Notes: generated by a model not told the origin, from the letters alone. DNA of 64,000 nucleotides from Flavitalea sp966112615 (GCA_966112615.1 CBHWDO010000005.1:186001-250000); one strand, 5' to 3'. Positions 1 through 8,158 are shown, counted from the stretch's first letter. A program made the numbers and translations.

Positions 1-1
1 T

Positions 2-40
2 GATGCTCCGAAGCAGAATCCGATGATGATGCCGAGGTAG
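2..40 (+). CDS. 3' end of an upstream plus-strand gene (tentative)
   Basis: Only one plus-strand frame runs open from the window edge into a plausible tail, reading DAPKQNPMMMPR and a TAG stop at 38-40. A strong plus-strand terminator follows at 89-115, which implies that a plus-strand transcript enters from the left. The fragment is too short to identify a family. The other frames stop almost at once or begin with a stop. This could also be noncoding. Confidence 0.3.
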   Translation, partial: DAPKQNPMMMPR

Positions 41-42
41 GA

Positions 43-80
43 GGAGTTAGGAGATAGGAGTTAGGAGTTGAGGAGTTGAG
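43..80. repeat. Degenerate 7-8-base tandem repeat (GGAGTTA-like)
   Basis: Consecutive units read GGAGTTA, GGAGATA, GGAGTTA, GGAGTTGA and GGAGTTGAG. The array is purine-rich on the plus strand and lies between the presumed end of the upstream gene and its terminator. Similar GGAG-type arrays occur at 62479-62510 on the opposite strand. Confidence 0.75.
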
Positions 81-88
81 ATTACTGG

Positions 89-115
89 GCCGCTGAGAGA
101 TCAGCGGCTTTTTTT
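89..115 (+). terminator. Rho-independent terminator of the upstream plus-strand gene
   Basis: A perfect 8-bp stem, GCCGCTGA / TCAGCGGC with loop GAGA, is followed by seven T on the plus strand. There is no T-run on the minus side, so it serves a plus-strand transcript entering from the left. Its 3' arm and T-run are also the last codons and stop of folP, which runs the other way. Confidence 0.85.
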
Positions 116-940
116 ATGAGTCAACGCCTCCACCAATTTCACAGCTTCAACCGCTTCTTTTACATCATGCACTCTCAATATCGAAGCACCCTTCATGAGC
201 GCAATGGTATTTAAAACTGTTGTTCCGTTCAAGGCTTTTTCAGGAGTTATTCCCAATGTTTTCCAGATGGTACCTTTGCGTGAAATGCCTACCAGTATTG
301 GCTTTGATAATATCTTCAGCAATTCAAGCCTGTTGAGTAATTCGAAGTTCTGATCAAAGGTTTTGGCAAATCCAAACCCTGGATCTATAATGATATCATG
401 AATCCCTGCCAACCTGCAGGCTTCAATTTTCTTAATAAAAAAATCAATCACTTCACCGGCAAGATCCTGGTAATTGGTGAACTGATGCATGGTTTGTGGA
501 GTTCCCCTCATATGCATGCATACATAAGGAACTTTTAGTTCACCAACCATGGGGATCATCCTTTCATCCATCGTTCCGCCACTCACATCATTCACTATGG
601 AAGCTCCTGCATGAACTGCAGCCTGCGCAACAGAACCATAAAATGTATCAACTGAAATTATTGAATCAGGAAAATATTGATGAATCGATTCAATTGCAGG
701 AACAACCCGTTGCAACTCTGCTTCAGCATCCACCAATTCACTGCCTGGTCTTGTACTTTGTCCGCCGAGATCAAGTATACCTACACCATCTTCAAGCATT
801 CTTCCTGCTTTGTCTACCACTTCCTGTAATGCAGCAGTCCTGCTGTCTGCAAAAAATGAATCGGGCGTTGCATTGATGATTCCCATTACAATGGGGCGCT
901 CTGCAATTATCAACCTGCCTTTGCAATTGAGTGAAAACAT
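101..940 (-). CDS. folP: Dihydropteroate synthase
   Basis: This enzyme joins 6-hydroxymethyl-dihydropterin diphosphate to p-aminobenzoate to give dihydropteroate in cytoplasmic folate synthesis; it is the sulfonamide target. The 279-residue length fits the family. Visible TIM-barrel motifs are MGIINATPDSF (about 19-29), DLGGQSTRPG (57-66), SVDTF (96-100), VNDVSGG, DPGFGFAKT near 190 and the GISRKG phosphate-binding loop, ending with RVHDV. The first 14 residues before AERPIVMG look like the usual short N-terminal strand, so the ATG at 940 is reasonable. It is divergent from the DUF1599 gene, an arrangement I recall from other Bacteroidota. The stop codon lies inside the terminator hairpin of the opposing upstream gene, an economical overlap. 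Confidence 0.96.
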   Translation of the reverse strand: MFSLNCKGRLIIAERPIVMGIINATPDSFFADSRTAALQEVVDKAGRMLEDGVGILDLGGQSTRPGSELVDAEAELQRVVPAIESIHQYFPDSIISVDTFYGSVAQAAVHAGASIVNDVSGGTMDERMIPMVGELKVPYVCMHMRGTPQTMHQFTNYQDLAGEVIDFFIKKIEACRLAGIHDIIIDPGFGFAKTFDQNFELLNRLELLKILSKPILVGISRKGTIWKTLGITPEKALNGTTVLNTIALMKGASILRVHDVKEAVEAVKLVEALTHKKSR

Positions 941-954
941 TGGTGCCTTATTAT

Positions 955-962
955 TACATTTG
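955..962 (+). promoter_or_regulatory. -7 element TACATTTG for the DUF1599 operon
   Basis: This matches the Bacteroidota -7 consensus TAnnTTTG exactly and lies 41 bases before the ATG at 1004, between divergent genes. No well-spaced -33 TTG is visible; the nearest TTGs are 12 and 25 bases upstream. Confidence 0.5.
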
Positions 963-1003
963 GCCGGTAAATTAGCATAAATAAAAGATCAGCAGATATT
1001 TTC

Positions 1004-1555
1004 ATGAGCAATACCGAAAGGCAATATGATGAAGCATTGAATACGTGCCGCGATATCTTCGTAAAGAAAACACGCGATTACGGAACATCCTGGCGTGTGA
1101 TGCGGCCAATCTCTATTACAGACCAGATCTTTATAAAAGCACAACGTATTCGAACTTTACAGGAAAAGAAAGTGCAGAAGGTTGAAGATAATATCCAGTC
1201 TGAGTTCAAGGCTATGGTCAATTATGGTATCATGGGCATGATCCAGCTTGAACTCGATCAGACGCTCGACCAGGAATTACCACTCGATAAAGCCACTGAG
1301 TTATATGATCTATTTATGACCAAGGTTCGCGACACCATGCTTCATAAAAATCATGATTATGGAGAAGCATGGAGAAACATGAGCCAGGAAAGTTTTGTTG
1401 ACCTGATACTTATGAAACTCATGCGTATCCGGCAAATCATTTCTAATGATGGAAAAACAATTATCAGTGAAGGCATTGATTCAAATTTTATCGACATCAT
1501 CAATTATTCTCTATTCGCATTGATCCTCATCGATGAAGGAGTGCACAAAAACTAA
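1004..1555 (+). CDS. DUF1599 (Nmad1-type) domain protein, internally duplicated
   Basis: A 183-residue soluble protein made of two similar halves. The first has KTRDYGTSWRVMRP near residue 23 and the second KNHDYGEAWRNMS near 114; each is followed by a hydrophobic helix ending in NYG or NYS. This is the DUF1599 family, which to my knowledge has also been called nucleotide modification associated domain 1. Its biochemical role is not known to me. It opens a plus-strand run with the DoxX-like protein (10-base gap) and an ABC permease. In Bacteroides the same folP/DUF1599/DoxX (BT_3928) neighbourhood occurs as I recall, so the grouping looks old. No signal peptide is seen. Confidence 0.85.
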   Translation: MSNTERQYDEALNTCRDIFVKKTRDYGTSWRVMRPISITDQIFIKAQRIRTLQEKKVQKVEDNIQSEFKAMVNYGIMGMIQLELDQTLDQELPLDKATELYDLFMTKVRDTMLHKNHDYGEAWRNMSQESFVDLILMKLMRIRQIISNDGKTIISEGIDSNFIDIINYSLFALILIDEGVHKN

Positions 1556-1565
1556 TTAGCGAACC

Positions 1566-2678
1566 ATGAAGCTAACCCTTACAATTATACGCTATTTCGT
1601 AGGTATTCTATTTATTTTTTCCGGTCTTGTTAAAGCCAATGACCCGCATGGCTTAAGCTATAAGATGCAGGAATTCTTTGAAGTACTGAATCTTCATGCG
1701 CTCAATGATTATTCCCTGGCTTTTTCCCTGCTGATGAATGCTTTTGAAATTGTTGCAGGAGTAGCGGTGATACTGGGCTGGAGAATGAGATTGTTCAGTT
1801 GGTTACTGTTGCTGCTCATCATTTTCTTTACATTTCTCACCGGCTATGCATTATTCTCCGGTAAGATCCGGGAATGTGGATGCTTTGGCGACTGTATTCC
1901 TTTGCAGGCTAACCAGTCGTTCATGAAAGATTTATTACTGCTGGTTTTGATTCTGGTGATCTTCTATTTCAGAGACAAAATAAAACCTGCATTAAGCAAT
2001 GGTGTAAACCTGGTTATTATAATTCTTGCAACCGTTTTTTCATTTGGATTCCAGTGGTATGTTTTGAAACACCTGCCTGTGGTAGACTGTCTTCCTTATA
2101 ATCCGGGAAAGAATATTGTGAGCCAGTTAAAAGCGCCTCCTGGCTCCATTCCAGATAGTACGGTGATCACTTTTGTTTATAAGAAAGATGGAAAAGATGT
2201 TGAATTCAGTTCAGAGAATTTTCCGGAAGATTTCGATGATGAAAAGTATTCATTTGTTCGTCGATATGATAAGGTAGTTCGCAAGGGAAATGCTACACCA
2301 CCGATCAAGGATTTTTCATTACAAACTTTATCAGGAAACGATACAACACTTGCTTTACTTGGTGAGCAAAAGCAGCAGCTATTCCTTTTCCTGAAAGATG
2401 GTTATGAGAAAGAAGGATGGCATGAATCATTTTCTGAAATAAAAGAGATCGCTGCAAAGAAAAATATCTCCTTATTCGTGGTTACTAATTTATCAGCAGA
2501 TCAGCTCAATACTTTACCGGAGTCAGTTAAAGGCCTGCCGATATTGCGTTGTGACGGAACAGCTATCAAGACTGCTGCCCGTGCAAATCCAACGCTGATA
2601 AATATTGATCACTCCGTTATCAAACAGAAATGGAGTTATGCTGACCTTGATGAAGCAGCAAACTTTTTAAAGAAGTAA
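1566..2678 (+). CDS. DoxX/MauE-like membrane protein with periplasmic C-terminal domain (BT_3928 family)
   Basis: 370 residues. The N-terminal part (about 1-165) has four or five membrane helices of the DoxX/MauE type, including YFVGILFIFSGLVKANDPHG at the start and the cysteine cluster CGCFGDCIP near residue 103, typical of MauE-like proteins linked to thiol or quinone redox chemistry. The region after about 240 (KDFSLQTLSGNDTTL onward) looks like a thioredoxin-like fold but has no CxxC, so it may bind a partner rather than do redox chemistry. It lies 10 bases after the DUF1599 gene and 1 base before the ABC permease, so the three are probably cotranscribed. Exact function unknown; the family assignment is by overall pattern. 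Confidence 0.8.
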   Translation: MKLTLTIIRYFVGILFIFSGLVKANDPHGLSYKMQEFFEVLNLHALNDYSLAFSLLMNAFEIVAGVAVILGWRMRLFSWLLLLLIIFFTFLTGYALFSGKIRECGCFGDCIPLQANQSFMKDLLLLVLILVIFYFRDKIKPALSNGVNLVIIILATVFSFGFQWYVLKHLPVVDCLPYNPGKNIVSQLKAPPGSIPDSTVITFVYKKDGKDVEFSSENFPEDFDDEKYSFVRRYDKVVRKGNATPPIKDFSLQTLSGNDTTLALLGEQKQQLFLFLKDGYEKEGWHESFSEIKEIAAKKNISLFVVTNLSADQLNTLPESVKGLPILRCDGTAIKTAARANPTLINIDHSVIKQKWSYADLDEAANFLKK

Positions 2679-2679
2679 T

Positions 2680-3726
2680 ATGAAGCACTATCTGCTCAAA
2701 AAGCTATTCAACAGCCTGCTGGTGATGCTGGGAGTGATAGTGTTGGTTTTCTTTTTATTCCAGGGTTTTGGTGATCCTGCCAGGCTGGTACTTGGACAAA
2801 CTGCCGATAAAACAACGCAGGAAAACATTCGCAAGGAATTGAACCTTGATAAACCTGTTTGGAAGCAATTTGTACTTTATTTAAACGATGTTTCACCCCT
2901 TTCAATTCTTAATAAAGAAGAGATTCAATCCAAACAATTAAAGGGGATCTTTATTGGTAACGAAACTAAATTTGGTATCAAAGTTCCTTACCTGCGAAGA
3001 AGTTACCAGAGCAGGAGAGGAGTGGGTGAGATCCTTTTAAATGCCTTGCCAGGAACAATTCTGCTCGCCTTTGCAGCCATGTTCATTGCTGTGCTCATTG
3101 GTATTCCTTTAGGCGTACTCGCCGCTGTTAAAAAAGGAACCTGGATGGACAGCACCGCTATCTTTACCAGTATCCTTGGAATTTCAGCACCCTCATTTTT
3201 TATGGGGATACTGATTGCCTATCTTTTTGGTTTTGTTTTATCAGATTATACAGGCCTTCATATGACAGGAAGTCTTTTCGATACTGATCCATTTAAAGGA
3301 AGAACTGTTCAGCTACAAAATCTTATCCTGCCTGCTATTACACTGGGTATCCGACCACTGGCGATTATTGCGCAGTTAACGCGCAGCTCCATGCTTGATG
3401 TGTTGAAACAGGATTATATCCGCACCGCATATGCAAAAGGATTATCATCTCAAGCGGTAATATGGAAACATGCCCTGAGAAATGCATTAAACCCGGTGCT
3501 GACGGCTATCACAGGTTGGTTTGCGGAACTGCTTGCAGGGGCCTTCTTTGTTGAATATATTTTTGGATGGAAAGGAATCGGTAAAGTTACTGTTGATGCC
3601 CTGGAGAAACTTGACTTCCCGGTGGTAATGGGTGCGGTCCTGATCTCCTCCGTATCATTCATACTGGTGAACTTCCTTGCTGATCTATTATATGGATGGG
3701 TCGATCCCCGCGTGAGACTTCATTAA
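2680..3726 (+). CDS. DppB/OppB-type ABC transporter permease, orphan
   Basis: A 348-residue inner-membrane permease of the dipeptide/oligopeptide/nickel ABC family. It has an N-terminal helix (LLVMLGVIVLVFFLFQGFGD), the conserved DPARLVLGQTA segment, a periplasmic loop, then five more helices. The cytoplasmic EAA-type loop that contacts the ATPase reads RTAYAKGLSSQAVIWKHALR (about 247-266), followed by NALNPV. The start ATG is at 2680, one base after the DoxX-like stop. Normally such a permease is encoded with a DppC-type partner, two ATPases and a binding protein; none is in this window, so the rest of the transporter must lie elsewhere. Its 3' end overlaps the convergent DUF721 gene by 4 bases. 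Confidence 0.9.
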   Translation: MKHYLLKKLFNSLLVMLGVIVLVFFLFQGFGDPARLVLGQTADKTTQENIRKELNLDKPVWKQFVLYLNDVSPLSILNKEEIQSKQLKGIFIGNETKFGIKVPYLRRSYQSRRGVGEILLNALPGTILLAFAAMFIAVLIGIPLGVLAAVKKGTWMDSTAIFTSILGISAPSFFMGILIAYLFGFVLSDYTGLHMTGSLFDTDPFKGRTVQLQNLILPAITLGIRPLAIIAQLTRSSMLDVLKQDYIRTAYAKGLSSQAVIWKHALRNALNPVLTAITGWFAELLAGAFFVEYIFGWKGIGKVTVDALEKLDFPVVMGAVLISSVSFILVNFLADLLYGWVDPRVRLH

Positions 3727-4004
3727 TGGATCACCACTTCACTGATCACTTTTTCTCCAAACAATTCATTGACACGCTGGATGATCTTTTCTTTCTGGTA
3801 AAGAAGTTCCTGTTTAAGGGGGGCAACAGATGTAGTGATATATAAGGTATGTCCATGGATCTGGATCTTTTCCGTGTATTTCGCAATGGTCTTACCCATG
3901 ATCTGTTCCCAGACATCTTCAATTTGAAATGCCTGCATGTATCCCTTCAGCTTGCTTTGCTTCAGGAATAATTTCATTGCATCACCCATTGAATATTCAC
4001 CCAT
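3723..4004 (-). CDS. DUF721 (DciA-like) protein
   Basis: A 93-residue protein with the DUF721 core VWEQIMGKTIAKYTEKIQIHG and VAPLKQELLYQKEKIIQRVN. In other bacteria the related DciA helps load the replicative helicase DnaB. It directly follows recF (its ATG begins one base after the recF stop), which is the usual neighbourhood of this family and supports a replication or repair role. It is short compared with proteobacterial DciA, which carries a C-terminal extension. An alternative ATG at codon 6 (MGDAMKLF) exists. The 3' end overlaps the convergent ABC permease by 4 bases and no terminator is seen between them. Confidence 0.85.
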   Translation of the reverse strand: MGEYSMGDAMKLFLKQSKLKGYMQAFQIEDVWEQIMGKTIAKYTEKIQIHGHTLYITTSVAPLKQELLYQKEKIIQRVNELFGEKVISEVVIH

Positions 4005-4005
4005 C

Positions 4006-5112
4006 TTATTCTGCTATTTCTATGAGCTGGCAATTTACACCTATCTTTTCCATTTGCGCCTGAATTCTTTCCCCATGCGTATCGGTAAAGAAGAGTTGAA
4101 CATCATCCTGCAGACAAATATGCGCAAGCAGGTTATGCATTCTTTCAGCATCCAGTTTTTCAAATACATCATCCAGCATAATGATCGGCGCAAATCCTTT
4201 ACTGGCGCGCAACATATCAAACTCTGCAAGCTTAAGAGCGAATAAAAGACTTTTTCTTTGCCCCTGGGAAGCCTGTGACTTAAAGGATTTCTCTCCCAGT
4301 ATGAATTCCAGGTCATCGCGATGAATACCAGCACTCGTTCTCTGCAGGATCATATCTTTTTCCCTGGAAGATTTTAAAAGATCTTCAAATGCAGTGTCAT
4401 GCAATTGTGATTTGTATTGCAGGTCAACACCTTCTCCTGATCCTGCTATCTGGGTATAATATTTTTTTACAACAGGAATGAACTGATCAAGGAAATTTCT
4501 ACGGGCATTATAAATGTATTGTCCGGGTTGAACCAATTGTTGATCGTACACATCCATCAATCCATGATCTACTCTTCGTCCATCCATTGATTTGAGATAA
4601 CTGTTCCTTTGTTGAAGAACTTTGTTATAATCAATCAATGAATAGAGATATTTGAAATCGGTCTGGGAAAGTATGGCATCGATCAGCCTTCTTCTTTCCT
4701 CGCTGGCTTCAGTAATTATATAGATATCGTCGGGGGCAATAAACACGCAGGGAAATTTGCCAATATGGGCCGACATTTTTTCGTACAACTCCCCGTCGAG
4801 TGAGATCTCTTTTTTCCCATTTTCCCTCAAAACGCTGATAACACTATGGTCATGGCCATTCAGGTTAAATTCCGCTTCAAGCCGGAAACCCTGAGCGCCA
4901 TTGAGCACATTCTGGCTATCGGATCGATTGAAATACCCTCTTGTAAAACAGCTGTAATAAATAGCATCCAGGAGGTTGGTTTTCCCCCGGCCGTTTAACC
5001 CATAGATACCCACCACTTTACCGGTAAACCTGAAATTCCGGAAAGGGTAGTTCTTGAACTGGTAAAGTGATATGGAATTGAGTTTCAGCAAGAGAGCCGC
5101 AAGGTAATTCAT
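4006..5112 (-). CDS. recF: DNA replication and repair protein RecF
   Basis: An SMC-like ATPase that helps load RecA at single-strand gaps. The 368-residue protein has Walker A GLNGRGKTN (about 38-46), the ABC signature SQGQRKSLLFALKLAEF near 282, and Walker B IIMLDDVFEKLD near 312. Family members usually begin MLKLxxLSLxxFKNY; here that pattern starts at codon 8 with TTG (position 5091), LLKLNSISLYQFKNY, so the ATG at 5112 may be seven codons too early. It forms a pair with the DUF721 gene immediately downstream. The 5' end is divergent from pdhA. The classical dnaA-dnaN-recF order is not seen here. Confidence 0.95.
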   Translation of the reverse strand: MNYLAALLLKLNSISLYQFKNYPFRNFRFTGKVVGIYGLNGRGKTNLLDAIYYSCFTRGYFNRSDSQNVLNGAQGFRLEAEFNLNGHDHSVISVLRENGKKEISLDGELYEKMSAHIGKFPCVFIAPDDIYIITEASEERRRLIDAILSQTDFKYLYSLIDYNKVLQQRNSYLKSMDGRRVDHGLMDVYDQQLVQPGQYIYNARRNFLDQFIPVVKKYYTQIAGSGEGVDLQYKSQLHDTAFEDLLKSSREKDMILQRTSAGIHRDDLEFILGEKSFKSQASQGQRKSLLFALKLAEFDMLRASKGFAPIIMLDDVFEKLDAERMHNLLAHICLQDDVQLFFTDTHGERIQAQMEKIGVNCQLIEIAE

Positions 5113-5130
5113 TGAAGGATATGCTGATAA

Positions 5131-5165
5131 TTGCTTTTTATATTCCCACCGTACCCTTATCTTTG
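5131..5165 (+). promoter_or_regulatory. pdhA promoter: -7 TATCTTTG at 5158-5165
   Basis: TATCTTTG matches TAnnTTTG exactly. A TTG at 5131-5133 is 24 bases upstream, rather far for a -33 element. The -7 lies downstream of the first ATG of the pdhA open frame (5112) but 18 bases before the GTG at 5184, so it argues for the GTG start. Confidence 0.6.
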
Positions 5166-5183
5166 CCCCTCAAAATTTGTAAC

Positions 5184-6179
5184 GTGGCCATAAAATTTTC
5201 TCGTGAAACTTACCTGTACTGGTATGAACTCATGCAGTTGATCAGACAGTTCGAATTAATGGCAGAGGAAAAATATAAGATGGAAGGTAAGATCCGCGGA
5301 TTCTTTCATGCTTATGTTGGACAGGAAGCAATTGCTGCCGGATGTATGACTGCTACCCGCCTGGAAGATCCTTTCATTACAGCTTATCGCGATCACGGTT
5401 TAGCGCTGGCAAAAGGAATCAGTGCCGACAAGTGTATGGCTGAGTTGTATGGAAAAGCAACCGGTTGTGCAAAAGGAAAGGGTGGATCCATGCACTTTTT
5501 TGGCAAGGATGTTTACTTTTTTGGCGGACATGGGATCGTTGGAGCGCAGATCGGTACCGGTGCAGGATTGGCATTCGCAGAAAAATACAAGGGAACTGAT
5601 AATGTTTGCCTGACTTTCTTCGGAGACGGAGCGGCACGCCAGGGTATGTTGCATGAGACTTTCAACATGGCGATGACCTGGAAACTTCCAGTGATCTTTA
5701 TTTGTGAGAATAACAATTACGCGATGGGTACTTCAGTTGAACGTACCAGTAACGTAACAGATATCTATAAACTGGCTGATGCGTATGAAATGCCTGGTGA
5801 TTCTGTAGATGGAATGAGTCCTGAAGCAGTTCATGAAGCAGTTGCCAGGGCAGTGAAGAGAGGTCGTGAAGGTGGAGGACCAACCCTGTTGGAAATTAAG
5901 ACCTATCGTTACAAAGGGCACTCTATTTCTGATCCTCAGAAGTATCGTACCAAAGATGAGGTGGATGAATACAAACAAAGAGATCCGCTTACACAGGTAT
6001 TGAAAACCATCCTGGAAAACAATTTTGCTACCCAGGAAGAGATCGATGCTATCAATAAAAGAGTGGAAGAAACTGTTGCAAATTCTGTGAAGTTTGCAGA
6101 AGAATCTCCATGGCCTGCAGAAGATGAAGTTTACAAAGACATTGTGCAGGAAGAAAACTACCCATTCATTGTTGATTAA
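5184..6179 (+). CDS. pdhA: Pyruvate dehydrogenase E1 component subunit alpha
   Basis: The thiamine-diphosphate-dependent E1 alpha subunit decarboxylates pyruvate and reductively acetylates the lipoyl group of E2. It carries the ThDP motif beginning GDGAARQG and ending ENNNYAMGT, the active-site stretch KGKGGSMHFF, and the loop YRYKGHSISDPQKYR. I place the start at GTG 5184 (VAIKFSRETYLYWYE), because homologues as I recall begin MAxKFxxETYLYWYE and a -7 promoter element sits at 5158-5165. The frame is open back to ATG 5112, where it would overlap the recF start. The beta subunit is not adjacent. A TPR membrane protein, ribH and a LutA-like gene follow with short gaps and may be cotranscribed. 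Confidence 0.93.
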   Translation: MAIKFSRETYLYWYELMQLIRQFELMAEEKYKMEGKIRGFFHAYVGQEAIAAGCMTATRLEDPFITAYRDHGLALAKGISADKCMAELYGKATGCAKGKGGSMHFFGKDVYFFGGHGIVGAQIGTGAGLAFAEKYKGTDNVCLTFFGDGAARQGMLHETFNMAMTWKLPVIFICENNNYAMGTSVERTSNVTDIYKLADAYEMPGDSVDGMSPEAVHEAVARAVKRGREGGGPTLLEIKTYRYKGHSISDPQKYRTKDEVDEYKQRDPLTQVLKTILENNFATQEEIDAINKRVEETVANSVKFAEESPWPAEDEVYKDIVQEENYPFIVD

Positions 6180-6215
6180 TTCAACCAATTAACCCAAAAA
6201 AAATCGATCTGAAAA

Positions 6216-6902
6216 ATGGCAACTGAAGTGAAGCACCCTACTACCGAAGGAACTGTAAGTTCACAGGTTCCCGATAGAACCACTGCTTTCTGGAATAAGA
6301 ATAGCAAATACATTGTTTATGGATTTCTTGCCCTCGTATTGATAGTGGGAGGATATTTTGCTTATAAGAATTTCGTACAGCTTCCTGAAGAAAAGAAGGC
6401 TTCTGAAGCTATGTTCAAAGCGGAAGAATATTTCAGAATGGATTCTGTAAAACTCGCTCTCAATGGAGATGCCAGCAACCCAGGATTCATTAAGATCATT
6501 AGTAAGTATGGTGGAACCAAGGCAGGCAAACTGGCTAAATTCTATGCAGGAGCCAGCTACCTGAAAGCAGGTGATTACAATAACGCAATCAAATACCTTA
6601 AAGATTTTTCAACTGATGATAAATTGGTTGAATTGCGCGCTACCGGCTTGCTTGGTGATGCATATGCTGAATCCGGTAAGAAAAAAGAAGCAGCAGATCA
6701 ATATAAGAAAGCAGGAACAATGTATCCTTCAGACAATTTCAATTCACCGGAGTATCTTTTCCGTGCAGGACTGGTATTTGAAGAATTGGGTAATAAAGAA
6801 TCTGCGATCGAGATGTACAGAACCATCAAAGAAAAATACCCAAATACTCAACAAGGTCGTGATATTGAAAAGTATCTTGCAAGACTTGGCGAGTACAAGT
6901 AA
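6216..6902 (+). CDS. TPR protein with one membrane anchor (YfgM/BamD-like)
   Basis: 228 residues: a polar N-terminus, one membrane helix at about 33-51 (YIVYGFLALVLIVGGYFAY), then a periplasmic tetratricopeptide array. Repeat-like segments include FYAGASYLKAGDYNNAIKYL, ATGLLGDAYAESGKKKEAAD and YLFRAGLVFEELGNKESAIE. This layout matches YfgM-like ancillary proteins of the Sec translocon and outer-membrane assembly, but the family is too broad for a firm role. It lies 36 bases after pdhA and 30 bases before ribH. A 124-residue frame overlapping its 3' half (6571-6945) is a shadow. Confidence 0.8.
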   Translation: MATEVKHPTTEGTVSSQVPDRTTAFWNKNSKYIVYGFLALVLIVGGYFAYKNFVQLPEEKKASEAMFKAEEYFRMDSVKLALNGDASNPGFIKIISKYGGTKAGKLAKFYAGASYLKAGDYNNAIKYLKDFSTDDKLVELRATGLLGDAYAESGKKKEAADQYKKAGTMYPSDNFNSPEYLFRAGLVFEELGNKESAIEMYRTIKEKYPNTQQGRDIEKYLARLGEYK

Positions 6903-6932
6903 TATTGATTCATCATCCATCAAATCATATCG

Positions 6933-7436
6933 ATGGCCGAAGTAAGTAACAGTACATTATTTCAAATAGACACAGGCATTCTTCCAACGAATGCCTGTGT
7001 TGTTATCTTGCGCACCGACTGGAATGCAGGAATTGTAGGAGAACTTGAAACAGGTTGTAAAAGGATTCTTGAACAACATGGTATCATCGTTAAAACCTTC
7101 AGCGTTCCTGGTGCTTTTGAATTGACATTTGGAGCCAGGCAGGTTTGGGAGACCTATAAATACCAGGACATCAAACCCCATGCAATTGTAGCACTGGGAT
7201 GTGTACTTCGCGGTGATACACCTCATTTTGAATATGTATCCCAGGCAGTAACTCAGGGGATCACCCAATTGAACCTGCAACTTCCTATCCCAACCATTTT
7301 TGGTGTGCTGACTGTCGACAACCAAATGCAGGCAGAAGAAAGAATTGGTGGTGTACATGGCCACAAAGGAGAAGAAGCAGCATTCACTGCATTGAAAATG
7401 ATCAGCTTGCCCAAACTAATTAAAGAAAACATTTAA
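6933..7436 (+). CDS. ribH: 6,7-dimethyl-8-ribityllumazine synthase
   Basis: Catalyses the penultimate step of riboflavin synthesis, condensing the ribityl-aminouracil with 3,4-dihydroxy-2-butanone 4-phosphate; it forms icosahedral or pentameric assemblies. The 167 residues carry the substrate motifs RTDWNAGIV near 27, VPGAFELTFGA near 56, ALGCVLRGDTPHFEYV near 84 with the catalytic His, and FGVLTVDNQMQAEER near 121. ATG 6933 gives a typical N-terminus. No FMN riboswitch is visible upstream, and other rib genes are absent, so this is a dispersed rib gene. LutA-like follows 2 bases after its stop. Confidence 0.95.
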   Translation: MAEVSNSTLFQIDTGILPTNACVVILRTDWNAGIVGELETGCKRILEQHGIIVKTFSVPGAFELTFGARQVWETYKYQDIKPHAIVALGCVLRGDTPHFEYVSQAVTQGITQLNLQLPIPTIFGVLTVDNQMQAEERIGGVHGHKGEEAAFTALKMISLPKLIKENI

Positions 7437-7438
7437 GA

Positions 7439-8158
7439 ATGAATGTCGACATTTTCATTCCCTGTTTTGTAGATCAGCTATTTCCACAGACGGCTTTCAA
7501 TATGGTAAAAGTATTGGAGAAGGCCGGATGCAGTGTGAATTATAATCCTAACCAGACTTGTTGCGGACAGCCTGCATTCAATGCAGGTTATTGGGATGAA
7601 GCAAAGGAAGTTTGTACCAAATTCATGAAGGATTTTTCAGGTTCAAATTATATCGTTGCTCCCTCTGCTTCATGTGTTGGATTTGTCAGGAATTATTACA
7701 TGAAAATGTTTGAGAATTCATCCGTTCACAATGATCTCAAAGACCTTCAGAAAAGGATCTTTGAGTTCAGTGATTTTATGGTGAATGTTTTGAAGGTTGA
7801 GGATGTTGGTGCAGAGTTCAATGTAAAAGCTACATATCACGATAGTTGCGCCGGACTGCGTGAATGCAGGATCAAAGAAGAACCCAGGAAACTACTTTCA
7901 AATATCAGGGGACTGCAATTAATAGAAATGGAAGACGTGGAAACCTGTTGTGGTTTTGGTGGAAGTTTTGCGGTAAAGTTTGATCCCATTTCAATCGGAA
8001 TGGCAGATCAGAAGGTGAACAATGCCCGCAAGACAGGCGCTGAATGTATCATTTCAACTGATATGAGTTGCCTTATGCATCTCGGAGGTTATATAAAAAA
8101 CAAAGGGTACGATATTGAAGTAAAGCATATCGCAGATGTGCTTGCAGAGGGAATATAA
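7439..8158 (+). CDS. LutA/YkgE-like (Fe-S)-binding oxidoreductase subunit
   Basis: 239 residues with two CCG (cysteine-rich) domains: QTCCGQPAFNAG near 40 with a preceding IPCFVDQLFP, and YHDSCAGLREC near 138 with ETCCGFGGSFAVK near 172. This is the architecture of LutA/YkgE, a subunit of the LutABC lactate oxidation complex and related heterodisulfide-reductase-like subunits. LutB and LutC are not adjacent, so it either works with partners encoded elsewhere or has another electron-transfer role. Its ATG is 2 bases after the ribH stop. The TAA stop overlaps the T-run of the opposing fasciclin terminator. Confidence 0.85.
   Translation: MNVDIFIPCFVDQLFPQTAFNMVKVLEKAGCSVNYNPNQTCCGQPAFNAGYWDEAKEVCTKFMKDFSGSNYIVAPSASCVGFVRNYYMKMFENSSVHNDLKDLQKRIFEFSDFMVNVLKVEDVGAEFNVKATYHDSCAGLRECRIKEEPRKLLSNIRGLQLIEMEDVETCCGFGGSFAVKFDPISIGMADQKVNNARKTGAECIISTDMSCLMHLGGYIKNKGYDIEVKHIADVLAEGI

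Noticed and set aside
496..876. 126-residue plus-strand open frame within folP
   Set aside because: It overlaps the folP motifs on the opposite strand and shows no domain or start signal.
6903..6932. FMN riboswitch before ribH
   Set aside because: The gap is only 30 bases and holds no conserved RFN element; ribH is inside a longer run of genes.
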